From: an uncultured Clostridia bacterium | GTDB taxonomy: Bacteria > Bacillota > Clostridia > TANB77 > CAG-508 | NCBI GenBank assembly: GCA_944393385.1 | Contig: CALYAA010000006.1 | Span: forward strand, 1-64,000 | DNA: 64,000 bases | Direction: 5' to 3' | Notes under the pieces: model-generated | Database searches by the model: none | Told to the model about the DNA's origin: nothing | Seen by the model: the letters and a program-made list of their open reading frames with translations, nothing else | Position numbers and translations under genes: made by a program | Shown here: in pieces, positions 18,494 through 27,443 of the stretch | Layout: every line of letters begins with the position of its first letter | Position numbering within the stretch: the first letter of the stretch is position 1

Positions 18494-18998
18494 AGCTGTT
18501 TTTTTAGATAGAGATGGAACTATAAATGTAGATAAAAATTATTTATACAAAATAGATGATTGGGAATTTATAGATGGAGTTGTTGAAGGATTGCAAATAT
18601 TACAAAATTTAGGTTATAAATTAATTGTAATATCAAACCAATCTGGAATTGCAAGAGGGTATTATACAGAAAAAGATGCAAATAAAGTTTTTGAATATAT
18701 GACAAATGAATTAAAGAAAAATGGGGTAATAATAGAAAAAAGCTATTATTGCCCACATATTGGTGATAAATGTAATTGTAGAAAACCAAAACTTGGGCTA
18801 TTTTACCAAGCACAAAAAGAATTTGATATAGATTTTTCTAAAAGTTTTGCAATTGGTGACAAATTACGAGATGTATTAATTTGTAAAAAAGAGCCTGTAA
18901 AAGGATTTTTATTAGACACCAATATAGAAGTTGATAATAAAAACATTCAAAAATGTAAAAATTTATATGAAGCTGCTAATTTAATAGAAAAAGGATGA
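18486..18998 (+). CDS. gmhB: D-glycero-D-manno-heptose 1,7-bisphosphate 7-phosphatase
   Basis: This is a HAD-family phosphatase of 170 residues: catalytic FLDRDGTIN, then SNQSGIARG, and the Zn-binding set CPHIGDKCNC (Cys-x-His and Cys-x-Cys) that marks GmhB/HisB-type phosphatases, and GDKLRD near the end. The ATG at 18486 overlaps the gmhA stop (ATGAATAA); a GTG at 18462 would add eight residues and lies inside gmhA. It removes the 7-phosphate between the two HldE reactions. Confidence 0.93.
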   Translation: MNKAVFLDRDGTINVDKNYLYKIDDWEFIDGVVEGLQILQNLGYKLIVISNQSGIARGYYTEKDANKVFEYMTNELKKNGVIIEKSYYCPHIGDKCNCRKPKLGLFYQAQKEFDIDFSKSFAIGDKLRDVLICKKEPVKGFLLDTNIEVDNKNIQKCKNLYEAANLIEKG

Positions 18999-19004
18999 AA
19001 TAAT

Positions 19005-20228
19005 ATGGCTAAAAAAGGTTATTTTTCAACATTATTTACAAAGGTAAATGATGCAGTACTAAAAAATGAGAAATTAAGAAATATAAAATCAATATATTAT
19101 TATATTGATGGAGTTAGCTTAAAATTCATAAAAAAACCAAAAAAACAAGAAAATAAAAAGAAAAAAGTAATTATAATATATAATCTATCACTTGGAGATG
19201 GAGCAATGTTTTGCCAAGCTCTACCAAATATAAGAGAAATATATCCAAAAGACAAATATGAGATAACAATTGCATGTCAAAATGGATTAAATAAAATATA
19301 TGAGGCAACAAACTTATTTGATAATGTATTACATTTTAGTTTTACAAAAGCAGCAGTAAGTTTAGGAGAAAGAAGAAAAATTTTTAAAAGCCTAAGAAAA
19401 GAAAAATATGATATTGCAATAGATCCAATTGGAATAGAAGAATGTTCAACAAATGTATTAATAACAAGAGCAGTTTGTGCTGAAGAAAAAATAGGAATTA
19501 TAAATTATGGAAGAACAATAACATGTCCAGAAAAGATATATAAAAAAGTATATACAAAAATATTAGAAGTAAACTCACCTAAAATGCATTTAATAGACCA
19601 TTATTTTGAATTTTTCAATCTATTAGGAAATCTCAAAAAAGAGCCAGAATTTACTGATTTACCAAGCCAGCCACTAAAAGTAGAATTACCAAAAGAATAT
19701 TTTATTGTATATCCAAGTGCAAGTACAGAATATAAAAGATGGCCAATAGAAAGATTTGCAGAAGTTACAAAAAGAATATTTAAAAGAACAGGAATAAAAT
19801 TAGTTGTATGTGGAACAAATGTTGATAAAATAGTAAATGAACAATTAATTTCTTTAGTAAAAGATGAAGTAGATTTTATAGATTTAACAGAAAAAACATC
19901 TATATTAGAATATATAGATTTAATAAAAAAAGCCAAATTTGTAATAACAAATGATACAGGAATATATCATGTTTCAGTTGTTTCGGAAGTTCCTGTATGT
20001 ATTACAGCAGGGGCATATACATATGATAGATACTTAACATATAATTTTAAAGGAAAAGAAAAATACAAAAGACCATATGTAGTTTGCAAAAGAATGGAAT
20101 GTGCAAATTGTGATAACAGATGTGTTAAATCAAATGAATTAAGTAAAACCTGGCCTTGCTTAGATGATGTTACAATAGAAGACGCATGGAAACAAATAGA
20201 AAAAATGCTAGATGATTTAAAAATTTAA
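19005..20228 (+). CDS. GT9 heptosyltransferase-like glycosyltransferase
   Basis: The 407-residue protein has the GT-B layout of ADP-heptose:LPS heptosyltransferases: NLSLGDGAMFCQALPNI near the N-terminus, YIVYPSAS-type start of the second domain (FIVYPSASTEYKRW) and NDTGIYHVS for donor phosphate binding. The C-terminal region carries a Cys cluster (CKRMECANCDNRC, then WPCL). A basic N-terminal extension of about 55 residues precedes the catalytic domain. With hldE, gmhA and gmhB just upstream, ADP-heptose is the likely donor. It is a paralogue of the next gene. Confidence 0.87.
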   Translation: MAKKGYFSTLFTKVNDAVLKNEKLRNIKSIYYYIDGVSLKFIKKPKKQENKKKKVIIIYNLSLGDGAMFCQALPNIREIYPKDKYEITIACQNGLNKIYEATNLFDNVLHFSFTKAAVSLGERRKIFKSLRKEKYDIAIDPIGIEECSTNVLITRAVCAEEKIGIINYGRTITCPEKIYKKVYTKILEVNSPKMHLIDHYFEFFNLLGNLKKEPEFTDLPSQPLKVELPKEYFIVYPSASTEYKRWPIERFAEVTKRIFKRTGIKLVVCGTNVDKIVNEQLISLVKDEVDFIDLTEKTSILEYIDLIKKAKFVITNDTGIYHVSVVSEVPVCITAGAYTYDRYLTYNFKGKEKYKRPYVVCKRMECANCDNRCVKSNELSKTWPCLDDVTIEDAWKQIEKMLDDLKI

Positions 20229-20276
20229 TAGTAGAGTCTTACTTTTATAAAGGTATTGGAAGGAACGAAGTTTGTA

Positions 20277-21497
20277 ATGGAAAAAGAAAAGCACGAAAAC
20301 CAAAGCTTATCAGATAAAACAAAAATATTAACAAAGCTAAAATTAATTAATATATTCAAATACTTAGTATACTATTTTGATAGAATAATATGTATATTTA
20401 TAAAAAAGCCAAAAAAGAAAGAAAATGAGAAAAAACAAGTCTTAATCTTAGCTAATTTAGGGCTTGGAGATGCAATGAATTTTTTATCTGTAGCAGAAAA
20501 ATATAGAAAACTATATCCAAAAAAAGAATATGAAATAACATTATATGTATCAAATCATCTAGACGAATTAATGAAAAAAGAAACTGAATTTGACAATGTA
20601 GAATTAGTTCCATTTAATCAAATTGTTACAGATATAAAAAAACGAATAGCACTTATAAAGAAAATAAGACAAAAACATTATGATGCAATTATAGATATAA
20701 TGGGAGTAACAGGTTGTACACCAAGTATGTATTTAATGGAATCAGCAGTTGCAGATGAAAAAATAAGTATTATAAATAAAGCATATTCAATATGTCCAAA
20801 ATTTTTCCAGAAAAAAATTTATACAAAATTAATTGAAATAAATGATAAAAAAATTACAAATATAGAATATTATCATCACTTAGCAAATGAATTATTAAAT
20901 ATAAAAGATGATAATATAAAATTCCATAAAATAAAAGAAATTAAATTAAATATAGAATTACCAAAAGAATATTACATTGTTTACCCAAGTGCAAGTTTAG
21001 ACAAAAAGAAATGGGAATATGAAAAATATGCAGAATTAATAGAAAAAATTTATGCAAAAACAAAATTACCTGTTGTATTTTGTGGTACAAACTCAGACGT
21101 AAAAGATGTAGAAGAAGTTACTAAAAATATAAAAACAGCAAAATACATAAATATTTTAGGAAAAACTTCTGTATTAGAATTTATTGAAGTTATAAGAAGA
21201 GCCAAATTTGTTATAACAAATGACACAGGAGCATATCATATTGCATTAGGATTAGAAGTACCAGTTAGTATTATAACAGGTGGATATACTTATGATGGAT
21301 TTGTTACATATAATTTTAAAAATAATCCATATAAAAAACCATATATTATTACAGATAAAAGAGAATGTTTTAACTGTAACAGTAATTGCAAATATATAGA
21401 AAAAGGACAAGAAAAATGGCCTTGTTTACATGCAGTAACAGTTGATTATGCATGGAAAATTGTAGAGCAAATGATAGATGACATAAACAAAAGCTAA
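20277..21497 (+). CDS. GT9 heptosyltransferase-like glycosyltransferase, second copy
   Basis: This is a paralogue of the preceding gene with the same order of motifs: LANLGLGDAMNFLS, YYIVYPSASLDKKKW, NDTGAYHIALGL and a C-terminal Cys cluster (KRECFNCNSNC, WPCL). An open frame begins at a TTG (20256), but the ATG at 20277 has GGAAGGA about 12 nt upstream, the spacing seen for several genes here. Having two divergent copies suggests two successive heptose transfers or two linkages. The sequence does not show which. Confidence 0.86.
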   Translation: MEKEKHENQSLSDKTKILTKLKLINIFKYLVYYFDRIICIFIKKPKKKENEKKQVLILANLGLGDAMNFLSVAEKYRKLYPKKEYEITLYVSNHLDELMKKETEFDNVELVPFNQIVTDIKKRIALIKKIRQKHYDAIIDIMGVTGCTPSMYLMESAVADEKISIINKAYSICPKFFQKKIYTKLIEINDKKITNIEYYHHLANELLNIKDDNIKFHKIKEIKLNIELPKEYYIVYPSASLDKKKWEYEKYAELIEKIYAKTKLPVVFCGTNSDVKDVEEVTKNIKTAKYINILGKTSVLEFIEVIRRAKFVITNDTGAYHIALGLEVPVSIITGGYTYDGFVTYNFKNNPYKKPYIITDKRECFNCNSNCKYIEKGQEKWPCLHAVTVDYAWKIVEQMIDDINKS

Positions 21498-21586
21498 AAG
21501 AAAGATAGTTTCTAATAACTATGTATTTGCCTAAGAAAGACCAACTATAAAAAGTCAATAGTTTTTTGAAAGGAATGAAATTTATA

Positions 21587-23017
21587 TTGGAAGAAAATAG
21601 ACAAATAGATGGAAAAAAGACAGTAATATCAATGATTACATATTTAATTGCAAATATGATAGGAATGGTAGTATCATTAGTTGCATTACCAATATTAACA
21701 AATCTTCTTTCTACATCAGACATGGGGATTGCAACAAGTTTTATAACATTAAAAAATATTGTAACACTTATTTTATTACTCTCAATGTATATTTCTATTG
21801 ATAAAATATTTGTTACTTTAAAAGAAGAAGAAGATAGATATAAATTTCTATCTTCAATTTACATATTTTCTACTATATCAGCAATAGTAATTTATGCAAT
21901 ATATTTTATTTTCAGAGATTTGTTAAATCCAATACTTGGATTTGATACCAAATTTATGACATTAATGTTTGTTATGTGTTTATTAATAAATGGATGTACA
22001 CTAATGAACTCTTACTGGAATTTTTGTAATAAAGCAAAAAATACATTTATATACAATTTATTAGTATCACCAGTATCACAAATACTATCTATTATTTTAG
22101 TATATGTATTAGCAACAAATAAATACTTAGGAAGAATAATAGGAGTTGACTTTTTTAATATTGTATTAGGGTTTGGTTGTGGAATATTGATATTAGTTAG
22201 AGGCAAATTTACTATAAAAAAAGAATATGTAAAAGAAAGTTTGCAAATAAGTTTGCCAATGATACCACATTTATTAGCACAAGTATTTTTATCAAGTTGT
22301 GATTTACTAATGATAAAAAACATAGTGGGAGAATCTGAAGCTGGAATATACAGTGTTGCATATACAATTGCAAATATTTTATACACAATATCATTACAAA
22401 TATTTAAGCCTTGGTCTCCTTGGGTATATAGAAGAATAGAAAATAAAGAAACAGATTCTATAAAAGAAAATTCAAAAATTGTAATGCATGTTGTATGGAT
22501 TTTATGTATAGGTCTATTTACACTAGCTCCAGAACTAATTAAACTATTTATTAATGCAGAATATGTAGAAGCATCTGTTATAGTAGCTCCAATATGTTTG
22601 GGAATATTTTTCCAAATGATGTATATATTCTTTTATGATGTTGAATATTTTCATAAGAAAAACATTCAGATTGCAGTATTTTCAATTGTTACAGCAGTAA
22701 TAAATATTATATTAAATGCAATAGCAATAAAAATTTGGGGATATCAAGCAGCAGCTTATACAACAATAATTAGTTACTTTATACTATGTATTTTACATTA
22801 TTTTGGAATGAGAAAAGTAGACAAAACTAAATATTATGACATAAAAACTTTAATAATATTAAGCTTAAGTTTAACTATTATTACAATAGTAAATGTAGTA
22901 TTTAATAAAATATTTATTCTAAGATATGCAATACTTGTTGTTTGTGGTATTTATATATTAATTAAATATAGAGAAATGATATTTTCAATTTTGAAAAAGA
23001 TTTTTAAGAAGAAATAA
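21587..23017 (+). CDS. wzx: Wzx-type polysaccharide flippase (MOP superfamily)
   Basis: About 477 residues with some twelve to fourteen hydrophobic segments; the start ISMITYLIANMIGMVVSLVA and the later KPWSPWVYRR are typical of polysaccharide-transport proteins of the MATE/MOP superfamily. It would move a lipid-linked oligosaccharide across the membrane. Start choice: GAAAGGA at 21568-21574 with TTG at 21587 gives 12-nt spacing, like the previous gene; ATG at 21575 lies too close to the site. It is the last gene of the operon. Its presence next to a complete Wzm/Wzt pair is unusual. Confidence 0.88.
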   Translation: MEENRQIDGKKTVISMITYLIANMIGMVVSLVALPILTNLLSTSDMGIATSFITLKNIVTLILLLSMYISIDKIFVTLKEEEDRYKFLSSIYIFSTISAIVIYAIYFIFRDLLNPILGFDTKFMTLMFVMCLLINGCTLMNSYWNFCNKAKNTFIYNLLVSPVSQILSIILVYVLATNKYLGRIIGVDFFNIVLGFGCGILILVRGKFTIKKEYVKESLQISLPMIPHLLAQVFLSSCDLLMIKNIVGESEAGIYSVAYTIANILYTISLQIFKPWSPWVYRRIENKETDSIKENSKIVMHVVWILCIGLFTLAPELIKLFINAEYVEASVIVAPICLGIFFQMMYIFFYDVEYFHKKNIQIAVFSIVTAVINIILNAIAIKIWGYQAAAYTTIISYFILCILHYFGMRKVDKTKYYDIKTLIILSLSLTIITIVNVVFNKIFILRYAILVVCGIYILIKYREMIFSILKKIFKKK

Positions 23018-23120
23018 TTAATACTTCTTCATAACTAGATTTTAAAGAATAGTTCAATAGCAAAAGAATTAGGAGTTTTTTAACAAAAAATATAAAAATT
23101 GACAAATTTTTTGGAAGATG

Positions 23121-23149
23121 TTGACAAAATATTTTTGGTGTGATAGTAT
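23121..23149 (+). promoter_or_regulatory. Sigma-A promoter of the small secreted protein
   Basis: TTGACA, a 17-nt spacer and TAGTAT lie about 80 nt upstream of the ATG at 23231. The leader holds a short repeated AAGCTTTG. Confidence 0.75.
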
Positions 23150-23230
23150 TACAAATGATAAAGCTTTGTAAGCTTTGTTGCATATAGAGGATTTATTTTT
23201 TCAACCGTATTACAACAAGGAGGTATCTTT

Positions 23231-23662
23231 ATGAATTTCAAAAAAATTATACGGAAATTGGGTTCCATTATTGTAGCAATTATGTTAGTATTTACTACAA
23301 GTAATCAGGCATTTGCTCTTGACAGTTCTGAAAATTACTATTCTACTAAAGATGCTGAAGTAGTATCAGACCTTATAGATACTAATAGTTACGTTGATTT
23401 ATATCCCAAACTGGGATTTCACCTTAGTTCTTCGAAAGAAATTGTAATTTTTTCGACATCAGAAAGTAGATCAGGAGGGTTATTCTTATATTTATATGCT
23501 CCAAATGGAGAAGAAGATAAATTGGTATCACATGACTGGTCAATGGGAGTAAATGAAATAGCTGTATGGGAAGTTAATAACCCACCATGGGGAACATGGC
23601 GTTTGCGAATTGTTGCAATGGGAAATTCTGAACCAGTGACGGTATTTGTTAATTGGAGATAA
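23231..23662 (+). CDS. Small secreted protein
   Basis: I do not recognise the family. The 143-residue protein has a clear signal peptide (basic start, hydrophobic core, cleavage after NQAFA near residue 29). The mature part of about 110 residues is probably all-beta; PPWGTWRLRIVAM near the end recalls the closing strands of P-domain or jelly-roll folds, but this is only a resemblance. It has its own consensus promoter, a strong AAGGAGG site and its own terminator. Base and codon use (more G and C, for instance CGG and TGGGGA) differs from the surrounding very A-rich genes and resembles the VanW-like gene at 37145. Confidence 0.7.
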   Translation: MNFKKIIRKLGSIIVAIMLVFTTSNQAFALDSSENYYSTKDAEVVSDLIDTNSYVDLYPKLGFHLSSSKEIVIFSTSESRSGGLFLYLYAPNGEEDKLVSHDWSMGVNEIAVWEVNNPPWGTWRLRIVAMGNSEPVTVFVNWR

Positions 23663-23694
23663 ATGTTTTTAATCAAAAATAAATCCTTTATAGG

Positions 23695-23724
23695 TGGGGG
23701 AGCTTTTGTGGTTCTCCCATTTTA
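23695..23724 (+). terminator. Terminator of the small secreted protein
   Basis: TGGGGGAGC (23695-23703) pairs with GTTCTCCCA (23711-23719), including two G-U pairs, and is followed by TTTTAT. Confidence 0.7.
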
Positions 23725-23752
23725 TAATAATATTGAAAGGGGATAGTTGAAT

Positions 23753-24169
23753 ATGAAAAAAAGAAAGATATTATTAGTAATATTAATTATTATATTGTTA
23801 ATTATTTTTAGTGCATTAGCTTTTATCAGATTTATGTTTTTTATAGAATATCAATATGAAGAATATACAATGACTATAATAGAAATAAAAGATGATAGAA
23901 TAGTTGGAGAAGGAAAAATAAATTATGGTGGAACACGAAGTATAGAAGAAATTGAAAAATATTTTGAAAAACCTCAATATACTTTTTCAACTCAAAATGC
24001 CAAAATTAAGGATGCTAATGGAAAAAAAATAGAAGCATCAGAATTAAAAGTAGGAGATCAAATAAAAATAATAAATATAAAAAAAATAGAATTTTCTAAA
24101 GTTGATTTTGCAATTTCACCACAAAAATTAGATGATGTAAAATCAATTAAAGTATTAAACAATGAATAA
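23753..24169 (+). CDS. Small membrane-anchored protein, possible OB fold, copy A
   Basis: The 138-residue protein has one N-terminal membrane helix after a KKRK start, then about 100 residues of predicted beta structure: IIEIKDDRIVGE, YTFSTQNAKIKDANGKKIE, LKVGDQIKIIN. The GD(Q)I(K)I pattern near the end is typical of small OB-like domains of extracytoplasmic proteins. GAAAGGGG lies 10 nt before the ATG at 23753. A near-identical 5' half occurs again at 25711. Between the copies lies a secreted protease. Function is unknown. Confidence 0.7.
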   Translation: MKKRKILLVILIIILLIIFSALAFIRFMFFIEYQYEEYTMTIIEIKDDRIVGEGKINYGGTRSIEEIEKYFEKPQYTFSTQNAKIKDANGKKIEASELKVGDQIKIINIKKIEFSKVDFAISPQKLDDVKSIKVLNNE

Positions 24170-24196
24170 TGTAGAATAAAGTCGAATATTGTCGAT

Positions 24197-24221
24197 AAAA
24201 AGTCGAATTATTTGACTTTTT
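24197..24221 (+). terminator. Hairpin after copy A
   Basis: AAAAAGTC (24197-24204) pairs with GACTTTTT (24214-24221), ending in T5. A degenerate version follows copy B at about 26150-26185, so the duplicated unit extends beyond the gene. Confidence 0.6.
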
Positions 24222-24317
24222 CAATTGAAACTAGATTATTTATATGATATAAAAAAATTAACTTGATTAATCAAAGTAAAAAAATATGTAATTACATAAT
24301 AAAAAGGAGTAAATTTT

Positions 24318-25316
24318 ATGATAAAAAAATCTTTTTTTAAACATTTAATTTTTACTGTAATTAGTTTATTTATAATGATATTTTGCAACTTTTTAATAGT
24401 AGAAGCAACAGGAAATGAGGAAAATAATAATTTATTGAATGAAGAAGAAATAGTTGAAGAAAAAATAATGAAATATGATCGACTAACTAATGAAATCACA
24501 GAAGTAAATATGGAAGAATTAAAAGGAGTATTAAAAACGAAATCTAAAGGAAGTGAAATTTATAAAACAGAATCATATAATCCCCAAACATCACATAAAT
24601 ATAATATTTTTTATAGATTAGAAAATATAAATCCTTTTTCAGCAACATCGGCAGAAAGAATATATGATACAAGTAAATTTCCTAATAACGTAACTTGTAG
24701 GATATATGTAAATGATAGTTCAGGAGAAAAAGGAATTGGGACGGCTGCGATTGTAGGAAGGGATATTGCAATAACATCTGCTCATTGTGTATTTGATGAA
24801 GATGATGGAAATGCTCAGTTTCAAAATTGGACATTATATCCTGGATATAATGGTGGAGAGTGCCAAGGTTCTACAGCTACTTGGACAACTGCATATTATT
24901 CTAGTGTATGGATGGATAATCATAGCTATGATTATGATTGGGCTGTTTGTGTACTTGATAAAGATGTTGGAGACGAAGTTGGATGGAATGGAGTTATGTC
25001 TTATGGTTCTAGTACAGCATTAAATGGAACAGATGTTACTGTATTAGGATATCCAGCAGATTATAAATATGGTTTTGATTCTAATGGAATATATCAATAT
25101 AAAACTGGTGATAAAATAATATCAGTAAATGATAGACGTTTTGAATATACTGGTTTAACATTTGAAGGTTTTAGTGGAGGACCAATAAGGCGTAATGTTG
25201 ATAATTTAATTGTAGGAATTCACTATGGTTTTGTTGGAGCATTTTCTACAACTCCAGTAGGAACAAGAATAACGTCAGATATTGTTAATATAATTCTTGA
25301 TCTTCAAGCACAGTAA
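24318..25316 (+). CDS. Secreted V8-like (trypsin-fold) serine protease
   Basis: The 332-residue protein has an N-terminal signal or anchor segment (about residues 8-32), a propeptide-like acidic region to about residue 115 and a trypsin-fold domain. The catalytic triad is visible: His156 in ITSAHCV, Asp207 in YDYDWAV and Ser286 in GFSGGPI. The order, size and NVTCRIYV start of the domain fit the glutamyl endopeptidase/V8-like group of bacteria. AAAAAGGAG precedes the ATG. It lies between two copies of a small membrane protein. Likely substrates are extracellular or surface proteins. Specificity is not shown. Confidence 0.88.
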   Translation: MIKKSFFKHLIFTVISLFIMIFCNFLIVEATGNEENNNLLNEEEIVEEKIMKYDRLTNEITEVNMEELKGVLKTKSKGSEIYKTESYNPQTSHKYNIFYRLENINPFSATSAERIYDTSKFPNNVTCRIYVNDSSGEKGIGTAAIVGRDIAITSAHCVFDEDDGNAQFQNWTLYPGYNGGECQGSTATWTTAYYSSVWMDNHSYDYDWAVCVLDKDVGDEVGWNGVMSYGSSTALNGTDVTVLGYPADYKYGFDSNGIYQYKTGDKIISVNDRRFEYTGLTFEGFSGGPIRRNVDNLIVGIHYGFVGAFSTTPVGTRITSDIVNIILDLQAQ

Positions 25317-25710
25317 ATTAACTAATTATTAAAGTTTGAAGTTTATAATATTATTGTAGAATAATTGTTGAAATATAAAAATTAGAAAATTTAAAGTCAT
25401 AAGGGGTTAAAATATCACTCTTATGACTTCTATGAAAATTTATTATTTTCTCAAAATAATAAAAAATCCATCTTATAGCTATATATAAGATGGATGTTTT
25501 TTTTTGATGAAAAAATAAAGCTTAACATAAAAAAATATCAAGTTAAAAAGTGTATAACATGTCAATTTATTTAATAAGTTAATATTAAAAGTTTTTAATT
25601 GATAAATTATTTATTGTATGATAATATTATTGTATAGTAAGTATTTGGATAAACAATCAATAAATGAAAAAAATATATTGGTAGTATTTAAAATTGAAAA
25701 AGGAGAATGT
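25317..25710. other. Intergenic region with two hairpins
   Basis: No gene is visible in these 394 bases. An inverted repeat AAGTCATAAG / CTTATGACTT spans 25394-25429, and a strong terminator lies at 25466-25505. The remainder is AT-rich with no clear promoter; AAAAGGAG at 25697-25704 serves the following gene. Confidence 0.6.
25466..25505 (+). terminator. Terminator after the protease
   Basis: A perfect 12-bp stem, ATCCATCTTATA (25466-25477) with TATAAGATGGAT (25484-25495), is followed by G and a run of nine T. Confidence 0.9.
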
Positions 25711-26140
25711 TTGAAAATAAAAAAAAGGAAGATATTATTAGTAATATTAATTATTATATTGTTAATTATTTTGAGTGCATTAGCTTTTATCAGATTTATG
25801 TTTTTTATAGAATATCAATATGAAGAATATACAATGACTATAATAGAAATAAAAGATGATAGAATAGTTGGTGAAAAAATAATACATACAAATTATAATG
25901 GAACACGAAGCATAGAAGATATTGAAAAATATGATATAATACTTCAATATACTTTTTCAACTCAAAATGCCAAAATTAAAGATGCAGACGGAAGGCGAAT
26001 AGAAGTAACAGATTTAAAACTTGGAGATAAAATAAAAGTAATAAATATATTAGAAGATGATCGGTGATCCAATTGATATGGGAAGTTATCCAGAAGAATT
26101 AGATAATGTAAAATCAATTAAAGTTTTAAATAATGAATAA
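25711..26140 (+). pseudogene. Small membrane-anchored protein, copy B, frameshifted
   Basis: The first 180 bases are almost identical to copy A (23753), and the encoded membrane helix is the same apart from one residue. The start is TTG at 25711 with AAAAGGAG 6 nt upstream. The frame closes at 26067 after INILEDDR. Removing the C at 26062 restores the frame and gives DDGDPIDMGSYPEELDNVKSIKVLNNE in two pieces, ending at 26140 with the same last residues as copy A. The region after residue 60 is more diverged than the 5' half. It is either a recently broken gene or a sequencing error; if translated as read, it yields a version short by about 24 residues. Confidence 0.75.
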
Positions 26141-26246
26141 TGTAGAAAAAAGTCGAATATTGTCAATAAAAGATGAAATATTCGATTTTCTTTTATATAA
26201 AAATATTCACTAAATGAAATTTCATAAAATTTTAAAAATTATAAGA

Positions 26247-26275
26247 TTGAAATATATATAAAAATATGATAAAAT
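26247..26275 (+). promoter_or_regulatory. Promoter of galE
   Basis: TTGAAA, a 17-nt spacer and TAAAAT lie 40 nt upstream of the galE ATG. Confidence 0.65.
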
Positions 26276-26314
26276 ACTGACGAAAAATATCATATAGAAA
26301 GAAAGGTGCAAAAA

Positions 26315-27322
26315 ATGTCAATATTAGTAACAGGTGGAGCAGGATATATAGGAAGCCACACTGTAGTAGAATTATTAAATTCAGGAAGAGAAGTTGTTGT
26401 AATAGATAATTTTTCAAACAGTAAACCAGAAGTATTAGAAAACATAAAAAAAATAACAGGAAAAGATTTTAAATTTTATAAAATAAACTATTTAGACCAA
26501 AAAGAATTGGAAAAAGTATTTGAAGAAAACAAAATAGAAGCAGTTATGAATTTCGCAGGATATAAAGCAGTAGGAGAATCAACAAAAAAGCCATTAGAAT
26601 ATTACGAAAATAATATATCAGGAGCTATTGTATTATTAAAAACGATGCAAAAATACAATGTTAAAAAATTCATATTTAGCTCATCAGCAACAGTATATGG
26701 AGAACCAGAGCAAATACCAATAACAGAAGAATGTAAAACAGGAGGAACAACAAATCCATATGGAACAACAAAACTATTTATAGAACAAATATTACAAGAT
26801 TTATATAAATCAGACAATAGTTGGGATATAGCAATTTTAAGATATTTTAATCCAGTTGGAGCACATGAAAGTGGATTAATAGGAGAAGAGCCACAAGGAA
26901 TACCAAATAATCTAATGCCATATATTGTAAGAGTTGCATCAGGGGAATTAGAACAATTATCAGTATTTGGAAATGATTACAATACACCAGATGGAACAGG
27001 TGTAAGAGATTATATACATGTTGTAGATTTAGCAAAAGGACATATCAAAGCACTAGAAAAACTTGAAAAAGAAGGTAAAGGAATTTTTGCTTACAACTTA
27101 GGAACTGGAACAGGATATAGTGTATTAGATATGGTAAAAGCATTTGAAGAATCAACAGGAAAAAAAGTAAATTATAAAATAGCAGAACGTAGACCAGGAG
27201 ATATTGCAACCTGTTATTCTAATCCAACAAAAGCAAAAGAAGAATTAGGATGGGAAGCAAGTAAGACATTAAAAGATATGTGTAAAGATTCTTGGAGATA
27301 TATACAAAACAGAAAAAAATAA
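26315..27322 (+). CDS. galE: UDP-glucose 4-epimerase
   Basis: The 335-residue extended short-chain dehydrogenase has the NAD motif GGAGYIGSH, the SSSATVYG serine region and the catalytic YGTTK (Tyr-x-x-x-Lys). Segments [13 protein letters not shown] and [18 protein letters not shown]-like sequence are specific for GalE. It interconverts UDP-Glc and UDP-Gal (possibly also the N-acetyl forms). An upstream GTG (26306) overlaps the GAAAGG site, so ATG 26315 is preferred. It lies before a polyprenyl-phosphate glycosyltransferase, suggesting supply of a galactose-type donor for envelope decoration. Confidence 0.95.
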   Translation: MSILVTGGAGYIGSHTVVELLNSGREVVVIDNFSNSKPEVLENIKKITGKDFKFYKINYLDQKELEKVFEENKIEAVMNFAGYKAVGESTKKPLEYYENNISGAIVLLKTMQKYNVKKFIFSSSATVYGEPEQIPITEECKTGGTTNPYGTTKLFIEQILQDLYKSDNSWDIAILRYFNPVGAHESGLIGEEPQGIPNNLMPYIVRVASGELEQLSVFGNDYNTPDGTGVRDYIHVVDLAKGHIKALEKLEKEGKGIFAYNLGTGTGYSVLDMVKAFEESTGKKVNYKIAERRPGDIATCYSNPTKAKEELGWEASKTLKDMCKDSWRYIQNRKK

Positions 27323-27375
27323 ATATGAAAAAAACATATAAACAAAAAGTTTTGACACATAGAATTATAAAAATA

Positions 27376-27420
27376 GGTTTATAGGCAACCTTTAAAAGTC
27401 TAAATAAATATGTAAGGAGA
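27376..27420 (+). promoter_or_regulatory. Leader element shared with secA
   Basis: GGTTTATAGGC followed within about 20 nt by AAAAGTCTAAATAA and then the AAGGAG site closely matches the sequence just upstream of secA (44983-45030). AGGC can pair with GTCT here and with GCCT at secA, so the small stem is kept. It is not one of the common riboswitch classes I can recognise. Confidence 0.4.
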
Positions 27421-27443
27421 AATCTTTGGAAAAAGTCCAATAG

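Noticed and set aside
24787-25023. 78-residue plus-strand frame inside the protease gene
   Set aside because: No ribosome binding site and no recognisable family; the protease frame carries the complete catalytic triad across it.
26315-27322. HldD, the missing heptose epimerase
   Set aside because: The motifs and length are those of GalE ([22 protein letters not shown]); HldD differs in these regions.
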